This document shows positions 29,646 through 36,814 of a stretch of DNA of 37,849 bases, piece after piece (the first letter of the stretch is position 1; the number at the start of each line of letters is the position of its first letter). The translations under genes and the position numbers were made by a program. The notes beneath the pieces are model-generated. The model made no database searches. It had not been told where the DNA came from and saw nothing but the letters and a program-made list of their open reading frames with translations. This DNA is from Candidatus Nealsoniibacteriota bacterium (GTDB taxonomy: Bacteria; Patescibacteriota; Minisyncoccia; Minisyncoccales; GWA2-38-27), in NCBI GenBank assembly GCA_030616085.1, contig JAUWYA010000007.1, positions 1 to 37,849 on the forward strand, read 5' to 3'.

Positions 29646-29741
29646 ATTCTTTAATTTATCATAACATGATTGAAATAAAAAGAGCAGTTAGGATTTAATA
29701 CTGTTAAAAAGTAAACTAAGTTTACTTTTTTTATAATTTAG

Positions 29742-29858
29742 GTTTATGGTATAATTGGTTTCAAAAACTTGACAAAATACTTTGGTTCTCCTAAAATAAA
29801 GTTAGTCGCTGAGAATGTTTCTCAGTTTTAACAATTAAATAATTTCAGAAATGAAAGG
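29742..29858 (+). promoter_or_regulatory. Promoter-leader module 4 (before the lipoprotein gene)
   Basis: TTGACA (29769-29774), 17-nt spacer, TAAAAT (29792-29797); hairpin CTGAGAA-TGT-TTCTCAG (29809-29825); then the same TTTTAACAATTAAATAATTTC and GAAAGGAA as module 3, with one base different in about 117. Confidence 0.92.
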
Positions 29859-29866
29859 AAAAGAAA

Positions 29867-30799
29867 ATGAAGAATGCAATGATTATTTTGGGAGTGTTTG
29901 TGATTATAGCAAGCAGTATAATGATAGGTTGTAGGAAGGTTGATGGAGAAAAAAGTAAAGAAAACGGAAAGGGGAAAGTCATAGTTGGCAAATGGGAAGA
30001 GGTAGATGGTACTCAAACTATTAAATTTTTCAAAGAAGGAACAGTGGTTGTCATAGATAAAGGAGATCCGCCGCTGACCGGAGATTACAGATTTATTGGT
30101 GATAGCCGGATAAGGATGGACCTTAAGGGTCTTGGAGAATTGCTTGGACCTGTTATTGCCAAGATATCTATTTCCATGGATGAAATTGTCCTAACAAACC
30201 CTTCTGGGAAAATTGAAAAGTATCGGAAGCTTGAACAAATAGGCAGAGCAACAAAATCTAATATTGCAGGAAACTACACAATTGTAATGAAAATGCCTGA
30301 CGGAGAAGAGTTTAAGAACCCGGCCTTGATAACTTTGAAAGAAGATGGGACAGGATTAGTTAGTTCTTCTGGTAAATGGAACATTAGTGGTGACCAATTG
30401 GAATTTCAGTATGACCAAGATGTAACTGGGGTTGGAGGGGAAATTACAATGGATGCCTTACGCCGGAAGCCTCCACAGGTAAGTTTGAGAAAACGAAGAA
30501 AAGCAGAGGTAATCAAGAGAATAAAAACAGGGAGCATCCTTTGGAGCGAATATTATTTTACTGGAGATAGGTCAAGCATAATTAAGTCAATTAATTTGGA
30601 AATAAAAGAACACGGTACTTTCCAAGAGTTATTTGTCCGAAGGGATGTATGGAGAATTAAAGATGGCGGCGTAGAGATTACTGTTGCAGATGAAAATCAG
30701 AAAGAAAGAAAAATTAAAGGAGAAATTGAGGAAAACACTATAATATTTCAAGACGGTGAAACTGAATTTAGATATATTAAAGTGGAAAACGCGCCTTAG
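29867..30799 (+). CDS. Lipoprotein with repeated lipocalin-like segments
   Basis: A 310-residue exported lipoprotein. The signal peptide ends in a lipobox SIMIGC (Cys near residue 22) followed by a charged linker. Segments starting VGKWEEVDGTQTIKFFKEGT and NYTIVMKMPDGEEFKNPALI then SGKWNISGDQLEF, plus a third in the last part, resemble repeated beta-sheet units of the DUF5640/lipocalin-like type. Role unknown; surface binding is possible. The start is supported by GAAAGGAA in promoter-leader module 4. The gene ends at a TAG, after which the same frame stays open for 51 more codons (QRVVGKYVFEGGIVGKK...) until TAA at 30955, which may be an in-frame premature stop. Confidence 0.75.
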   Translation: MKNAMIILGVFVIIASSIMIGCRKVDGEKSKENGKGKVIVGKWEEVDGTQTIKFFKEGTVVVIDKGDPPLTGDYRFIGDSRIRMDLKGLGELLGPVIAKISISMDEIVLTNPSGKIEKYRKLEQIGRATKSNIAGNYTIVMKMPDGEEFKNPALITLKEDGTGLVSSSGKWNISGDQLEFQYDQDVTGVGGEITMDALRRKPPQVSLRKRRKAEVIKRIKTGSILWSEYYFTGDRSSIIKSINLEIKEHGTFQELFVRRDVWRIKDGGVEITVADENQKERKIKGEIEENTIIFQDGETEFRYIKVENAP

Positions 30800-30955
30800 C
30801 AGAGAGTTGTAGGTAAATATGTTTTTGAAGGAGGGATTGTAGGAAAAAAAGTAGAGAGAAATCCTAGAAAGTCTACTATATCTTCATCACCGGTATTTTC
30901 GTCATCGGATACAGTCGACCCTTCTTCTACTTTGCGTAGTAGGCGTGCTCAATAA
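30800..30955 (+). pseudogene. In-frame continuation of the lipoprotein frame after TAG
   Basis: 51 codons in the same frame as the lipoprotein follow its TAG and end at TAA. The start, VVGKYVFEGG, looks like the beginning of another GKxxxEG segment of the protein; the rest is Ser-rich (TISSSPVFSSSDTV). There is no ATG in this frame, and an AAGGAGGG sequence inside has no start codon at the right distance. It is probably the lost C-terminus of the lipoprotein or a readthrough extension. Confidence 0.5.
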
Positions 30956-30976
30956 TAGATGATAGCGAGAAAACTA

Positions 30977-31006
30977 AAGGGCTGGATTTTTCAGCCCTTC
31001 TTTTTA
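30977..31006 (+). terminator. Terminator after the lipoprotein gene
   Basis: AAGGGCTG and CAGCCCTT pair around GATTTTT, followed by CTTTTT. Confidence 0.85.
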
Positions 31007-31065
31007 TTAATTGCAGTTATTGGTTTGATAGCTGTTTTTTGTTTTAGCCATTATTTTATTTATGG

Positions 31066-31154
31066 TATACCCTGTAGAGAAAATTTAACTGCCTTCGGAA
31101 AGAAGAGGTTTTTTCACAGAAAACCTCTTTGTTAAATTTCTTCTACGGGGTATA
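31066..31154. repeat. Inverted-repeat element, copy B, with promoter
   Basis: Near copy of the element at 24643: TATACCCTGTAGA pairs with TCTACGGGGTATA, with AAATTTAAC/GTTAAATTT and an inner AGAGGTTTT/AAAACCTCT hairpin. The right arm includes TTGTTA (31129-31134), 16 nt, TATAAT (31151-31156), the promoter of the next gene. Confidence 0.85.
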
Positions 31155-31176
31155 ATTAATTAAGGAAAAAACATAA

Positions 31177-31206
31177 ATGTTTAGAATCAAAAAAGATGAT
31201 AATTGA
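31177..31206 (+). CDS. Nine-codon upstream ORF overlapping the terpene-synthase-like start
   Basis: ATG TTT AGA ... AAT TGA gives MFRIKKDDN, with TTAAGGAA as ribosome site. It ends 8 nt inside the next gene, whose own ATG at 31196 has no ribosome site. The same arrangement is kept at 24757-24786 in the duplicate, so coupled translation is likely. Confidence 0.55.
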   Translation: MFRIKKDDN

Positions 31207-32188
31207 GAAAATTTTAAAACAATTAACGCCGGAGAGAATAGAAAAAGAAATTAAGGCAATTCAAGAGGTTAAACTTCCTCCAGAGCTTCAGAAGTGGGTG
31301 AAGGAGTATGAAAAAGTGGGAGATAGAGATGAGTTTATTTGGAAGTGGAGCTATATTGGTTTAAAAAAGCTCACATTGCCTAGCGTATCAAAAAAATATA
31401 GGAATTTGGTTTTAGAGGCTAAATTTATTAGTATTGTTCTAAATGTTCTACTAGATGATCTTGCCGACAAAAGGAAAAATAAAAATTTATTAGAGAAAGC
31501 TATTAATATATGTATCTTGCGGAATAGTGTCCAAAAAGATCTTAAATTAACACTTTTTGATAAAGAAGATCAAAGTTGTCTTGATTTAATTAGAGAAATA
31601 TGGCTTTTTCTGAATCGTACAATTAAGAGATTGCCCAGATATAAAGAATTCAGAGATATTTTTTTATACGATTATCAACAATTTCTTAATTCTGTTAGGT
31701 ACGGATATTTAATTAATAAAAATTTAAATTTAATCAATATTATAGAAGATCAAATTTACTCTTCTCATAATATGCAGGGGATGATAATGGGAACAATGGA
31801 TTTAATGGCTTCTCTTAAGTTTAATATAAATGAACTCGGACTTTTTAGAGAAATAATATGGCGGGCACAAAGAATGGGAAGAATAGGGAATTCTTTAACT
31901 ACTTGGAAAAGAGAGATTCTTGAAAACGATTTTTCAAGCGAAATTTTTGGCTATGCTTTAATAAATGGCATTCTTAGTCAAAAAGATCTCAGAAAAGAAA
32001 ATAGCGAGGAGATTGTCAAAAAAATAGAAAAATCAGATATCAAGAATTATTTTCTGAACGAATGGGAAAAGCGATATAAAGAAATCAGAGAGTTTAATAA
32101 AGAAATGAAATCTTTTAATTTTAAAGAAGTTCTTGAAGGATTAGAGAGTCTTATTGTAATGCATTTCTGTAGTGTAGGTTTTAAGTAA
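31196..32188 (+). CDS. Class I terpene-synthase-like protein (isoprenoid synthase fold)
   Basis: A 330-residue, mostly helical protein. It carries a DDxxD-type motif in LLDDLADKRKNKN near residue 90 and, about 140 residues later, NSLTTWKRE, which fits the second metal motif (N-x3-T-x3-E, the NSE/DTE triad), within MGRIGNSLTTWKREILENDF. Spacing and length fit bacterial terpene cyclases with the class I alpha fold, which bind Mg-diphosphate at these motifs. This is recognised from motifs only; overall similarity to a known cyclase could not be checked. The Idi-prenyl synthase fusion at 14855 could supply its substrate. Translation may be coupled to a nine-codon upstream ORF. The histidine kinase gene follows after 28 nt. 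Confidence 0.6.
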   Translation: MIIEKILKQLTPERIEKEIKAIQEVKLPPELQKWVKEYEKVGDRDEFIWKWSYIGLKKLTLPSVSKKYRNLVLEAKFISIVLNVLLDDLADKRKNKNLLEKAINICILRNSVQKDLKLTLFDKEDQSCLDLIREIWLFLNRTIKRLPRYKEFRDIFLYDYQQFLNSVRYGYLINKNLNLINIIEDQIYSSHNMQGMIMGTMDLMASLKFNINELGLFREIIWRAQRMGRIGNSLTTWKREILENDFSSEIFGYALINGILSQKDLRKENSEEIVKKIEKSDIKNYFLNEWEKRYKEIREFNKEMKSFNFKEVLEGLESLIVMHFCSVGFK

Positions 32189-32216
32189 TAAAAAGTGATA
32201 ATAACTGTAATCATAA

Positions 32217-33827
32217 ATGTTTATATATCAAGTTTTGGCATTTTTAATAATAATCTTAGGATTGTTGCTGGCAATCTGGGTTTTTTCCGCTGATAGAAAA
32301 TCAAAAATCAACAGGATATTTTCCTTATTCACTCTTTCATTTCTTTTATGGGCACCCTTGCCTTATTTTTTTAATCTATCTAGTTTGTCTTCTGTTGCTT
32401 TATATTTAGTAAGATTTGGTTATGGAACAGTGTCTATTTTTTTAGTTGCGTTTTATTTTTTGGCGACATATTTTCCTCGGATAGAAAAGAGATACCCGAT
32501 TTTAGAAAAAACCGCGCTTATTATAGGAATAGGTTTTGCTTTCATTTCAATTTTTACAAATATAATTGTAGAGAATGTAGAAATTACTAAATGGGGGGTA
32601 AATCCTCTTTTCGGGATAGGAAAAATTCCTTATTTTGGTTCAGTATTCTTCCTGGCTTTAATAAGTATGGGTTTGTTGTTCAAAAAATATTTTTCCCTTT
32701 CCAAAGAAGAAAAACTTAAAATTCAGTACGTTTTTATTGGATTGATACTATTTGTAATCCCAAATATCATTTTTAATGTAATATTTCCTTTCATAGGAAG
32801 AACAAGCCAAGTTCAATATTATCCTTTTGGTAATTACTCTGCTATTTTTCTTTTAGGTTTTACAGCATATGCAATTGTAAAACGAGAGTTATTTAATATT
32901 AGGGTTGTTCTTACCGCTTTGTTGGTTAGCTCAATTGCTATTTTATTAGGTTTAGATATTTTCGTATTTACAACAGAATTGATGTTTCAGCTCTATAAGG
33001 GTTTAGTTTTGGTTGCTTTCATTTATTTCGGGTATTTGCTTATAAGAAGTGTGTTGAAAGAGATTGAGATGAGAGAGAGAATTAAAAAAGCATATGATAT
33101 AGAGAAGAAAGCGCGTAAGCAGATAGAGGAGCTTACTGAAGCAAAGACCCAGTTTATTATGGCTACTCAGCATCATTTAAGAACTCCTCTAACTTCAATG
33201 ATAGGTTTTTTGGATTTACTTTTTGGAGGAACTTATGGAAAAATTCCTGCTAAAATTAAACAATCCCTTTTGAAGTTTGAATCATCAACTAAAAGATTAA
33301 TGAGAGTAGTTAATGAGCTGTTAGATATTTCCCAATTTCAATTAGGCAAGGAGGTTGTTTCTCTTAATCCAGGCACTGACTTGTCTCTTATCTTAAAAGA
33401 AGTAATAGAAGAGCTTCAGTTTGAAGTGGAATACAGGGATCTTTATCTTAAGTTCCAGAAAATAGGAAAAATCCCAAAAATAAAGGCAGATTCTGAAAAA
33501 CTTAAAGTAGGTTTGTTTAATATTGTTGATAATGCTATAAAATACACTCGTAAGGGAGGAGTAACAGTTGTTTTACAAAAGGTAGGAGCTAATGTTCGGA
33601 TTTCTATTAAGGATACTGGCATTGGTCTTGATCCGGAAAAAGCAAAAACATTATTCAAGTCAGCTTTTGTAAGAGGCAAAGAGGCAAAAAAGGTTCATGG
33701 GTTTGGAAGAGGCATAGGAGTATATATCACCGGTCATATTATTAAAGCCCATCATGGTAAAATCTGGGCAGAGTCAGAAGGAGAGAACAAGGGAAGCACA
33801 TTCTTTATTGATTTGCCGGTTGGGTAG
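32217..33827 (+). CDS. Sensor histidine kinase with N-terminal membrane region
   Basis: A 536-residue sensor kinase. Residues 1-280 hold eight or nine membrane helices, as in the 7TM/MASE-like sensor type. A short coil leads to the HisKA domain with the phospho-accepting His in ATQHHLRTPLTSMIGF near residue 318, then the HATPase domain: N box NIVDNAIKYTRKGG, G1 box DTGIGLDP, F/G2 region HGFGRGIGVYIT and the ending GSTFFIDLPVG. All functional boxes are intact. The likely partner response regulator lies at 36443, now separated by inserted genes. Copies of this gene's 3' end are found at 34954 and 36385. Confidence 0.9.
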   Translation: MFIYQVLAFLIIILGLLLAIWVFSADRKSKINRIFSLFTLSFLLWAPLPYFFNLSSLSSVALYLVRFGYGTVSIFLVAFYFLATYFPRIEKRYPILEKTALIIGIGFAFISIFTNIIVENVEITKWGVNPLFGIGKIPYFGSVFFLALISMGLLFKKYFSLSKEEKLKIQYVFIGLILFVIPNIIFNVIFPFIGRTSQVQYYPFGNYSAIFLLGFTAYAIVKRELFNIRVVLTALLVSSIAILLGLDIFVFTTELMFQLYKGLVLVAFIYFGYLLIRSVLKEIEMRERIKKAYDIEKKARKQIEELTEAKTQFIMATQHHLRTPLTSMIGFLDLLFGGTYGKIPAKIKQSLLKFESSTKRLMRVVNELLDISQFQLGKEVVSLNPGTDLSLILKEVIEELQFEVEYRDLYLKFQKIGKIPKIKADSEKLKVGLFNIVDNAIKYTRKGGVTVVLQKVGANVRISIKDTGIGLDPEKAKTLFKSAFVRGKEAKKVHGFGRGIGVYITGHIIKAHHGKIWAESEGENKGSTFFIDLPVG

Positions 33828-33837
33828 TTTTGCACTT

Positions 33838-33914
33838 GACGTTGAAATATGTTCTGCTAATATATAAATACTAACACCCCCGCCCCTAGCTTAGGCTAAT
33901 GGCGGGTTTTTTTT
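33838..33914 (+). ncRNA. Promoter followed at once by a terminator: possible short RNA
   Basis: TTGACG, 16 nt, TAATAT is followed within about 20 nt by a strong stem (CCCGCC...GGCGGG enclosing CCTAGCTTAGG) and T8. A transcript of about 45 nt would result. It could also be just the kinase terminator with a chance promoter. Confidence 0.35.
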
Positions 33915-33954
33915 CTGGAAGAGGAATTTTAAATTTGGGTATGTAGATTTTAAT

Positions 33955-34548
33955 CTAATAAATGAAATTCATTATTGAAATTATAGCCATTGTTCCTATA
34001 ACAGCCGATACAATATTAGCACAGAAAGAAATTAGAGCTGCTTTTGTAAAAGTTATCGTCACACTGGTTTTTTTATATCTAAACAAGATTTTTAATAAGA
34101 CAAAAATTAAAATGGCCTCGATAATAAATACTAAAAATTCCCCCAGTGCCTCAATTGTTAGAAATCTTAATGGTTCTGATATGCTGTTTTTTCCATAACC
34201 AGAGTCTGAAGCAAGATAAATAAAAATCCATAACAGGGATGTGGTTATTATATTAATAACCGAGAAGATACTAAATAAATATGAAAAAGTAAGGATTTTT
34301 CTTAGAAATAAATAAAGGATAGGAAGCTCAAATAACATTGTTAAAAGAAATGCTACAATAATCAGTATGACAAATTCTATAATAAAATCTGGAGTTAGAT
34401 ATTTTGAAGTAAGTTCTCTTTCTTCGTAATCCCAATAATAAGCAGGAAGTGTTACGTCAGCATAAACCTGAGAAGATGGTAGCAATGTCAACACAAATAA
34501 AATTATTAAGAAAACTATATTTTTACAATTAATTATTTTTTTGGTCAT
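33955..34548 (-). CDS. Hypothetical membrane protein (about 5 helices)
   Basis: A 197-residue protein with an N-terminal signal-like helix (IVFLIILFVLTLLPSS) ending in QVYADVTLP, which looks like a signal-peptidase site, then four further membrane helices between about residues 55 and 195. The segment just after the signal (YYWDYEERELTSKYLTPDF) is short and acidic. I do not recognise a family. It is on the opposite strand to its neighbours and lies in DNA inserted between the kinase and its regulator, so it is likely an accessory gene. Confidence 0.6.
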   Translation of the reverse strand: MTKKIINCKNIVFLIILFVLTLLPSSQVYADVTLPAYYWDYEERELTSKYLTPDFIIEFVILIIVAFLLTMLFELPILYLFLRKILTFSYLFSIFSVINIITTSLLWIFIYLASDSGYGKNSISEPLRFLTIEALGEFLVFIIEAILIFVLLKILFRYKKTSVTITFTKAALISFCANIVSAVIGTMAIISIMNFIY

Positions 34549-34642
34549 AGTTTTGTTATTTTAGCTTTTTTCTATTTTATTATGAAAGATATATTAATGC
34601 AATGGTGCGTGCTTGCAAAGATGTTATCTATGTAATATACTA

Positions 34643-34762
34643 ATGAATATCTTAAAGAGAATGAAAAACAGATTAGTTAAAAAGTATATATTAATTTTTG
34701 CAATTATATTTGCCGTTTTAATTTTGCCGAATTTCTCAATGTATGTTAAAGAGAAAACATGA
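34643..34762 (+). CDS. Small single-helix membrane protein (up to 39 aa)
   Basis: Absent from the ORF track. From ATG 34643, or more likely 34661 given a promoter TTGCAA, 17 nt, TATACT (34636-34641), the frame codes a basic N-terminus and one membrane helix (YILIFAIIFAVLILPNF). Its stop overlaps the start of the next gene (ATGA), so translation is probably coupled. Role unknown. Confidence 0.5.
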   Translation: MNILKRMKNRLVKKYILIFAIIFAVLILPNFSMYVKEKT

Positions 34763-34989
34763 AGGTTAAACTGATAACAATTTTTTCAGCAACCATAATA
34801 ATATTTTCAATAATGGTGCCTTTCTCGGTTTTTGGAGAAACACCATTATTTGAGGAACCTGAATTACCAAAGGAACCTTTAATCCCGAGTAGAATAGAAA
34901 GAGCTGGGACTTATTTTGAAATCCAAGATAGCGAATATCTTGATATTACTCTAGGAAGCGCTTTCTTTATTGAACTGCCGATTGGATAA
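34759..34989 (+). pseudogene. Truncated exported protein fused to a kinase 3'-end fragment
   Basis: The 76-residue frame starts as an exported protein: signal peptide (KLITIFSATIIIFSIMVPFS, then VFG-ET), then ERAGTYFEIQDSEYLDITL, a segment that in CPR secreted proteins continues into a long beta-rich domain. Here it breaks after ITL and continues as GSAFFIELPIG, the same tail that ends the histidine kinase at 33827. The protein is therefore a truncated gene joined to a relic of a second kinase copy. It begins inside the stop of the small gene before it. Confidence 0.75.
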
Positions 34990-35001
34990 TATTTACAGAA
35001 G

Positions 35002-35030
35002 TTGACATATTTTAGAGAATTGTCTAAAAT
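35002..35030 (+). promoter_or_regulatory. Promoter of the hicBA pair
   Basis: TTGACA (35002-35007), 17-nt spacer, TAAAAT (35025-35030), 34 nt before the HicB ATG. Confidence 0.75.
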
Positions 35031-35064
35031 TAAAATATAGATATTTATATTTTTAAATAACACA

Positions 35065-35283
35065 ATGACTTATAAATTTACAACAATTATTACTCAAGAA
35101 GACAAGTGGTATGTTGCGCGTTGTGTTGAGTTAGGAGTGGTAAGTCAAGGAAAAACAATTGAGAAAGCTCAGGAAAATCTTAAAGAAACTGTTGAGCTTT
35201 ATTTAGAAGATCAACCGAAGAGTAAAAAGTATTCTCCTAAAAAGGCACCGTTAATTACCAGTTTTGAATTAACACATGCCTAA
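35065..35283 (+). CDS. HicB-like antitoxin
   Basis: A 72-residue protein of the HicB type: TTIITQEDKWYVARCVELGV then SQGKTIEKAQENLKETVELYL is the partial RNase-H-like fold that neutralises HicA. There is no separate DNA-binding domain, so it is a short member. It stands before a broken hicA with overlapping frames (ATGCCTAA). The order antitoxin-toxin is one of the two usual ones. With the toxin gene damaged, it may be unneeded or act in trans. Confidence 0.82.
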   Translation: MTYKFTTIITQEDKWYVARCVELGVVSQGKTIEKAQENLKETVELYLEDQPKSKKYSPKKAPLITSFELTHA

Positions 35284-35489
35284 ACTCTTTTCTGCAAAAA
35301 AAGTAATTAAAATCTTATGCCGAGAGTTCGGCTTTTATTTTGTCTCTCAAAAGGGCAGTCATGTTAAACTAAGAAGAAAAATTAAAGGAAGAAAGATTAC
35401 CACCATAGTTCCACTTCATAAAGAGCTGTCGCCAGGGAATTTTAGAGTTAGCTGAAGTGGATGAGGAGGAATTTTTTAAGAAAACATAA
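35276..35489 (+). pseudogene. HicA-like toxin gene, frameshifted near the 3' end
   Basis: Absent from the ORF track. ATG at 35276 overlaps the end of hicB and codes 59 residues with the HicA fold: LFSAKKVIKILCREFGFYFV, then QKGSHVKLRR with the catalytic His, and ITTIVPLHKELSPG. After SPG the frame runs into an early stop, while another frame gives ILELAEVDEEEFFKKT, the expected C-terminus, ending at 35489. A small deletion has broken the frame. The double-stranded RNA-binding-like core is complete, so residual activity is possible. Confidence 0.75.
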
Positions 35490-35509
35490 TAATACTTAAT
35501 ATCTATAAT

Positions 35510-35530
35510 GTAAAATCTGGGCAGAGTCAG
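35510..35530 (+). pseudogene. Histidine kinase internal fragment (relic)
   Basis: The 21 bases GTAAAATCTGGGCAGAGTCA and one more are identical to 33757-33777 of the kinase gene (Lys-Ile-Trp-Ala-Glu-Ser). The methyltransferase gene begins 45 nt later, and the kinase tail returns at 36385. So the methyltransferase seems to have been inserted into the 3' end of a second kinase copy. Confidence 0.85.
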
Positions 35531-35574
35531 GCGGAAAATAATAAAAAAATAAGAAGAATAAAGAGGAGATTATT

Positions 35575-36417
35575 ATGAAAGATAACAACAATAAACCAGA
35601 CACGAAAGAATTATTCAGTAGCACATATGAGTATTATGTAAAGTATCGACCAAGTATACCGAAAGAAGTAATCAATGTAATCGTTAAGCACTTTGACATT
35701 AAACCAACTGATAGAGTTTTGGATATTGGTTGCGGCACTGGACAAGTAGCTCTGGCCATGGAAGACAAATGTGATGAAATGGTCTGCTTGGATCTTGATC
35801 CGGAAATGCTAAAACAAGCAAAAAAAGCGACAAAAGATTCCCAAATGAAGCTTACTTGGATTAATCGTAGCTCGGAAGATTTGGGAAAAATCAAAAAAGA
35901 ACTTGGCACCTTTAAGGTGGTTATGATTTGTCGAGCGTTTCATTGGATGAATCAAGAGCAAGTGTTAAAAGACCTTGATGAGTTAATTAAGGAAGATGGC
36001 GGCGTAGCAATTTTTAGTGATAGAGTCCTTTGGAGTGGTGACGAAGAATGGCAGAGAGCACTAAAAGAGGTTATCCAGAAATATTTAAGAAAAGAAAGAC
36101 GCGCTGGAAAAGGTAAATTTAAAGCATCAGACGAGCTATGGGAGAACATACTCGCTCGTTCGGTATTTAGGTTTATAAAGACATACGACGTGCCGATTGT
36201 AAGAAACTGGGACGTAGAAAGCATTATCGGTTATGTCTTTTCTACCTCCTTCGCCGCGCCACATCTTTTTGGTGATCAGTTGGATAGGTTTAAAGAAGAA
36301 ATAAAAAGCACCCTTTTATCTATTAATTCAAAAGAAGTGTTTCAAGAAAATGCAGTTTGGTCGATAGTTCTGGGGTCAAAAAAAGGAAGCACTTTCTTTA
36401 TTGAGTTGCCAATTTGA
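35575..36417 (+). CDS. SAM-dependent methyltransferase with a kinase-derived tail
   Basis: A 280-residue class I methyltransferase: VLDIGCGTGQVALAM is motif I (near residue 48), CLDLDPEML motif II and FKVVMICRAFHWM motif IV, as in a widely distributed methyltransferase family; the central helices form the substrate cap. GAGGAG lies 6 nt before the ATG. The natural family end should be near VWSIVLGSKK; the last 11 residues, GSTFFIELPI plus the joint, are the kinase 3' end, read in the same frame. The gene therefore arrived as a cassette and gained a new tail. Substrate unknown. Confidence 0.85.
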   Translation: MKDNNNKPDTKELFSSTYEYYVKYRPSIPKEVINVIVKHFDIKPTDRVLDIGCGTGQVALAMEDKCDEMVCLDLDPEMLKQAKKATKDSQMKLTWINRSSEDLGKIKKELGTFKVVMICRAFHWMNQEQVLKDLDELIKEDGGVAIFSDRVLWSGDEEWQRALKEVIQKYLRKERRAGKGKFKASDELWENILARSVFRFIKTYDVPIVRNWDVESIIGYVFSTSFAAPHLFGDQLDRFKEEIKSTLLSINSKEVFQENAVWSIVLGSKKGSTFFIELPI

Positions 36418-36442
36418 TTAAAGTTTATTAAACTAAATTAGT

Positions 36443-36814
36443 ATGAAGAAAACAATCTTATTCATTGAAGATGATTTGCCAACAGTTGAAGTTTATAAAA
36501 CAGCTTTGGAGCATGCTGGATTTAAAGTTGAAACAGCGCTTTCTGGTAATGATGGTGTAAGGAAAATAAAAGCAAAAATGCCGGATTTAGTTTTACTTGA
36601 TTTTCTTCTTCCGGATATAGATGGCATGGAAGTTTTAAAACAAATTAGAGCGCAAAAAGATGCAAAGGATATACCAATCTTTATTTTAACTAATTATACA
36701 GATGAGAAATTAGGACAAAAAGGACTTCTTCTGAAAAACGAAAAATATCTTCTCAAAACAAAGCACACTCCAAGAGAGCTAGTTGAGGTAGTTAAGAAAG
36801 AGCTAGGGGGTTGA
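36443..36814 (+). CDS. Response regulator, receiver domain only (CheY-like)
   Basis: A 123-residue single receiver domain. The acidic pair is in FIEDDLP, the phosphorylated Asp in LVLLDFLLPDIDG near residue 53, the Thr in FILTNYT and the conserved Lys in YLLKTKH. There is no output domain, so it acts by protein contact, or passes phosphate on. It follows the last kinase relic by 25 nt, matching a standard kinase-regulator operon that has been split by insertions; the intact kinase at 32217 is the likely partner. Confidence 0.9.
   Translation: MKKTILFIEDDLPTVEVYKTALEHAGFKVETALSGNDGVRKIKAKMPDLVLLDFLLPDIDGMEVLKQIRAQKDAKDIPIFILTNYTDEKLGQKGLLLKNEKYLLKTKHTPRELVEVVKKELGG

Noticed and set aside
22310-31160. 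Integron-type gene cassette array
   Set aside because: No integrase gene and no attC-like sites; shared units are promoters, leaders and terminators, so plain homologous recombination is enough.
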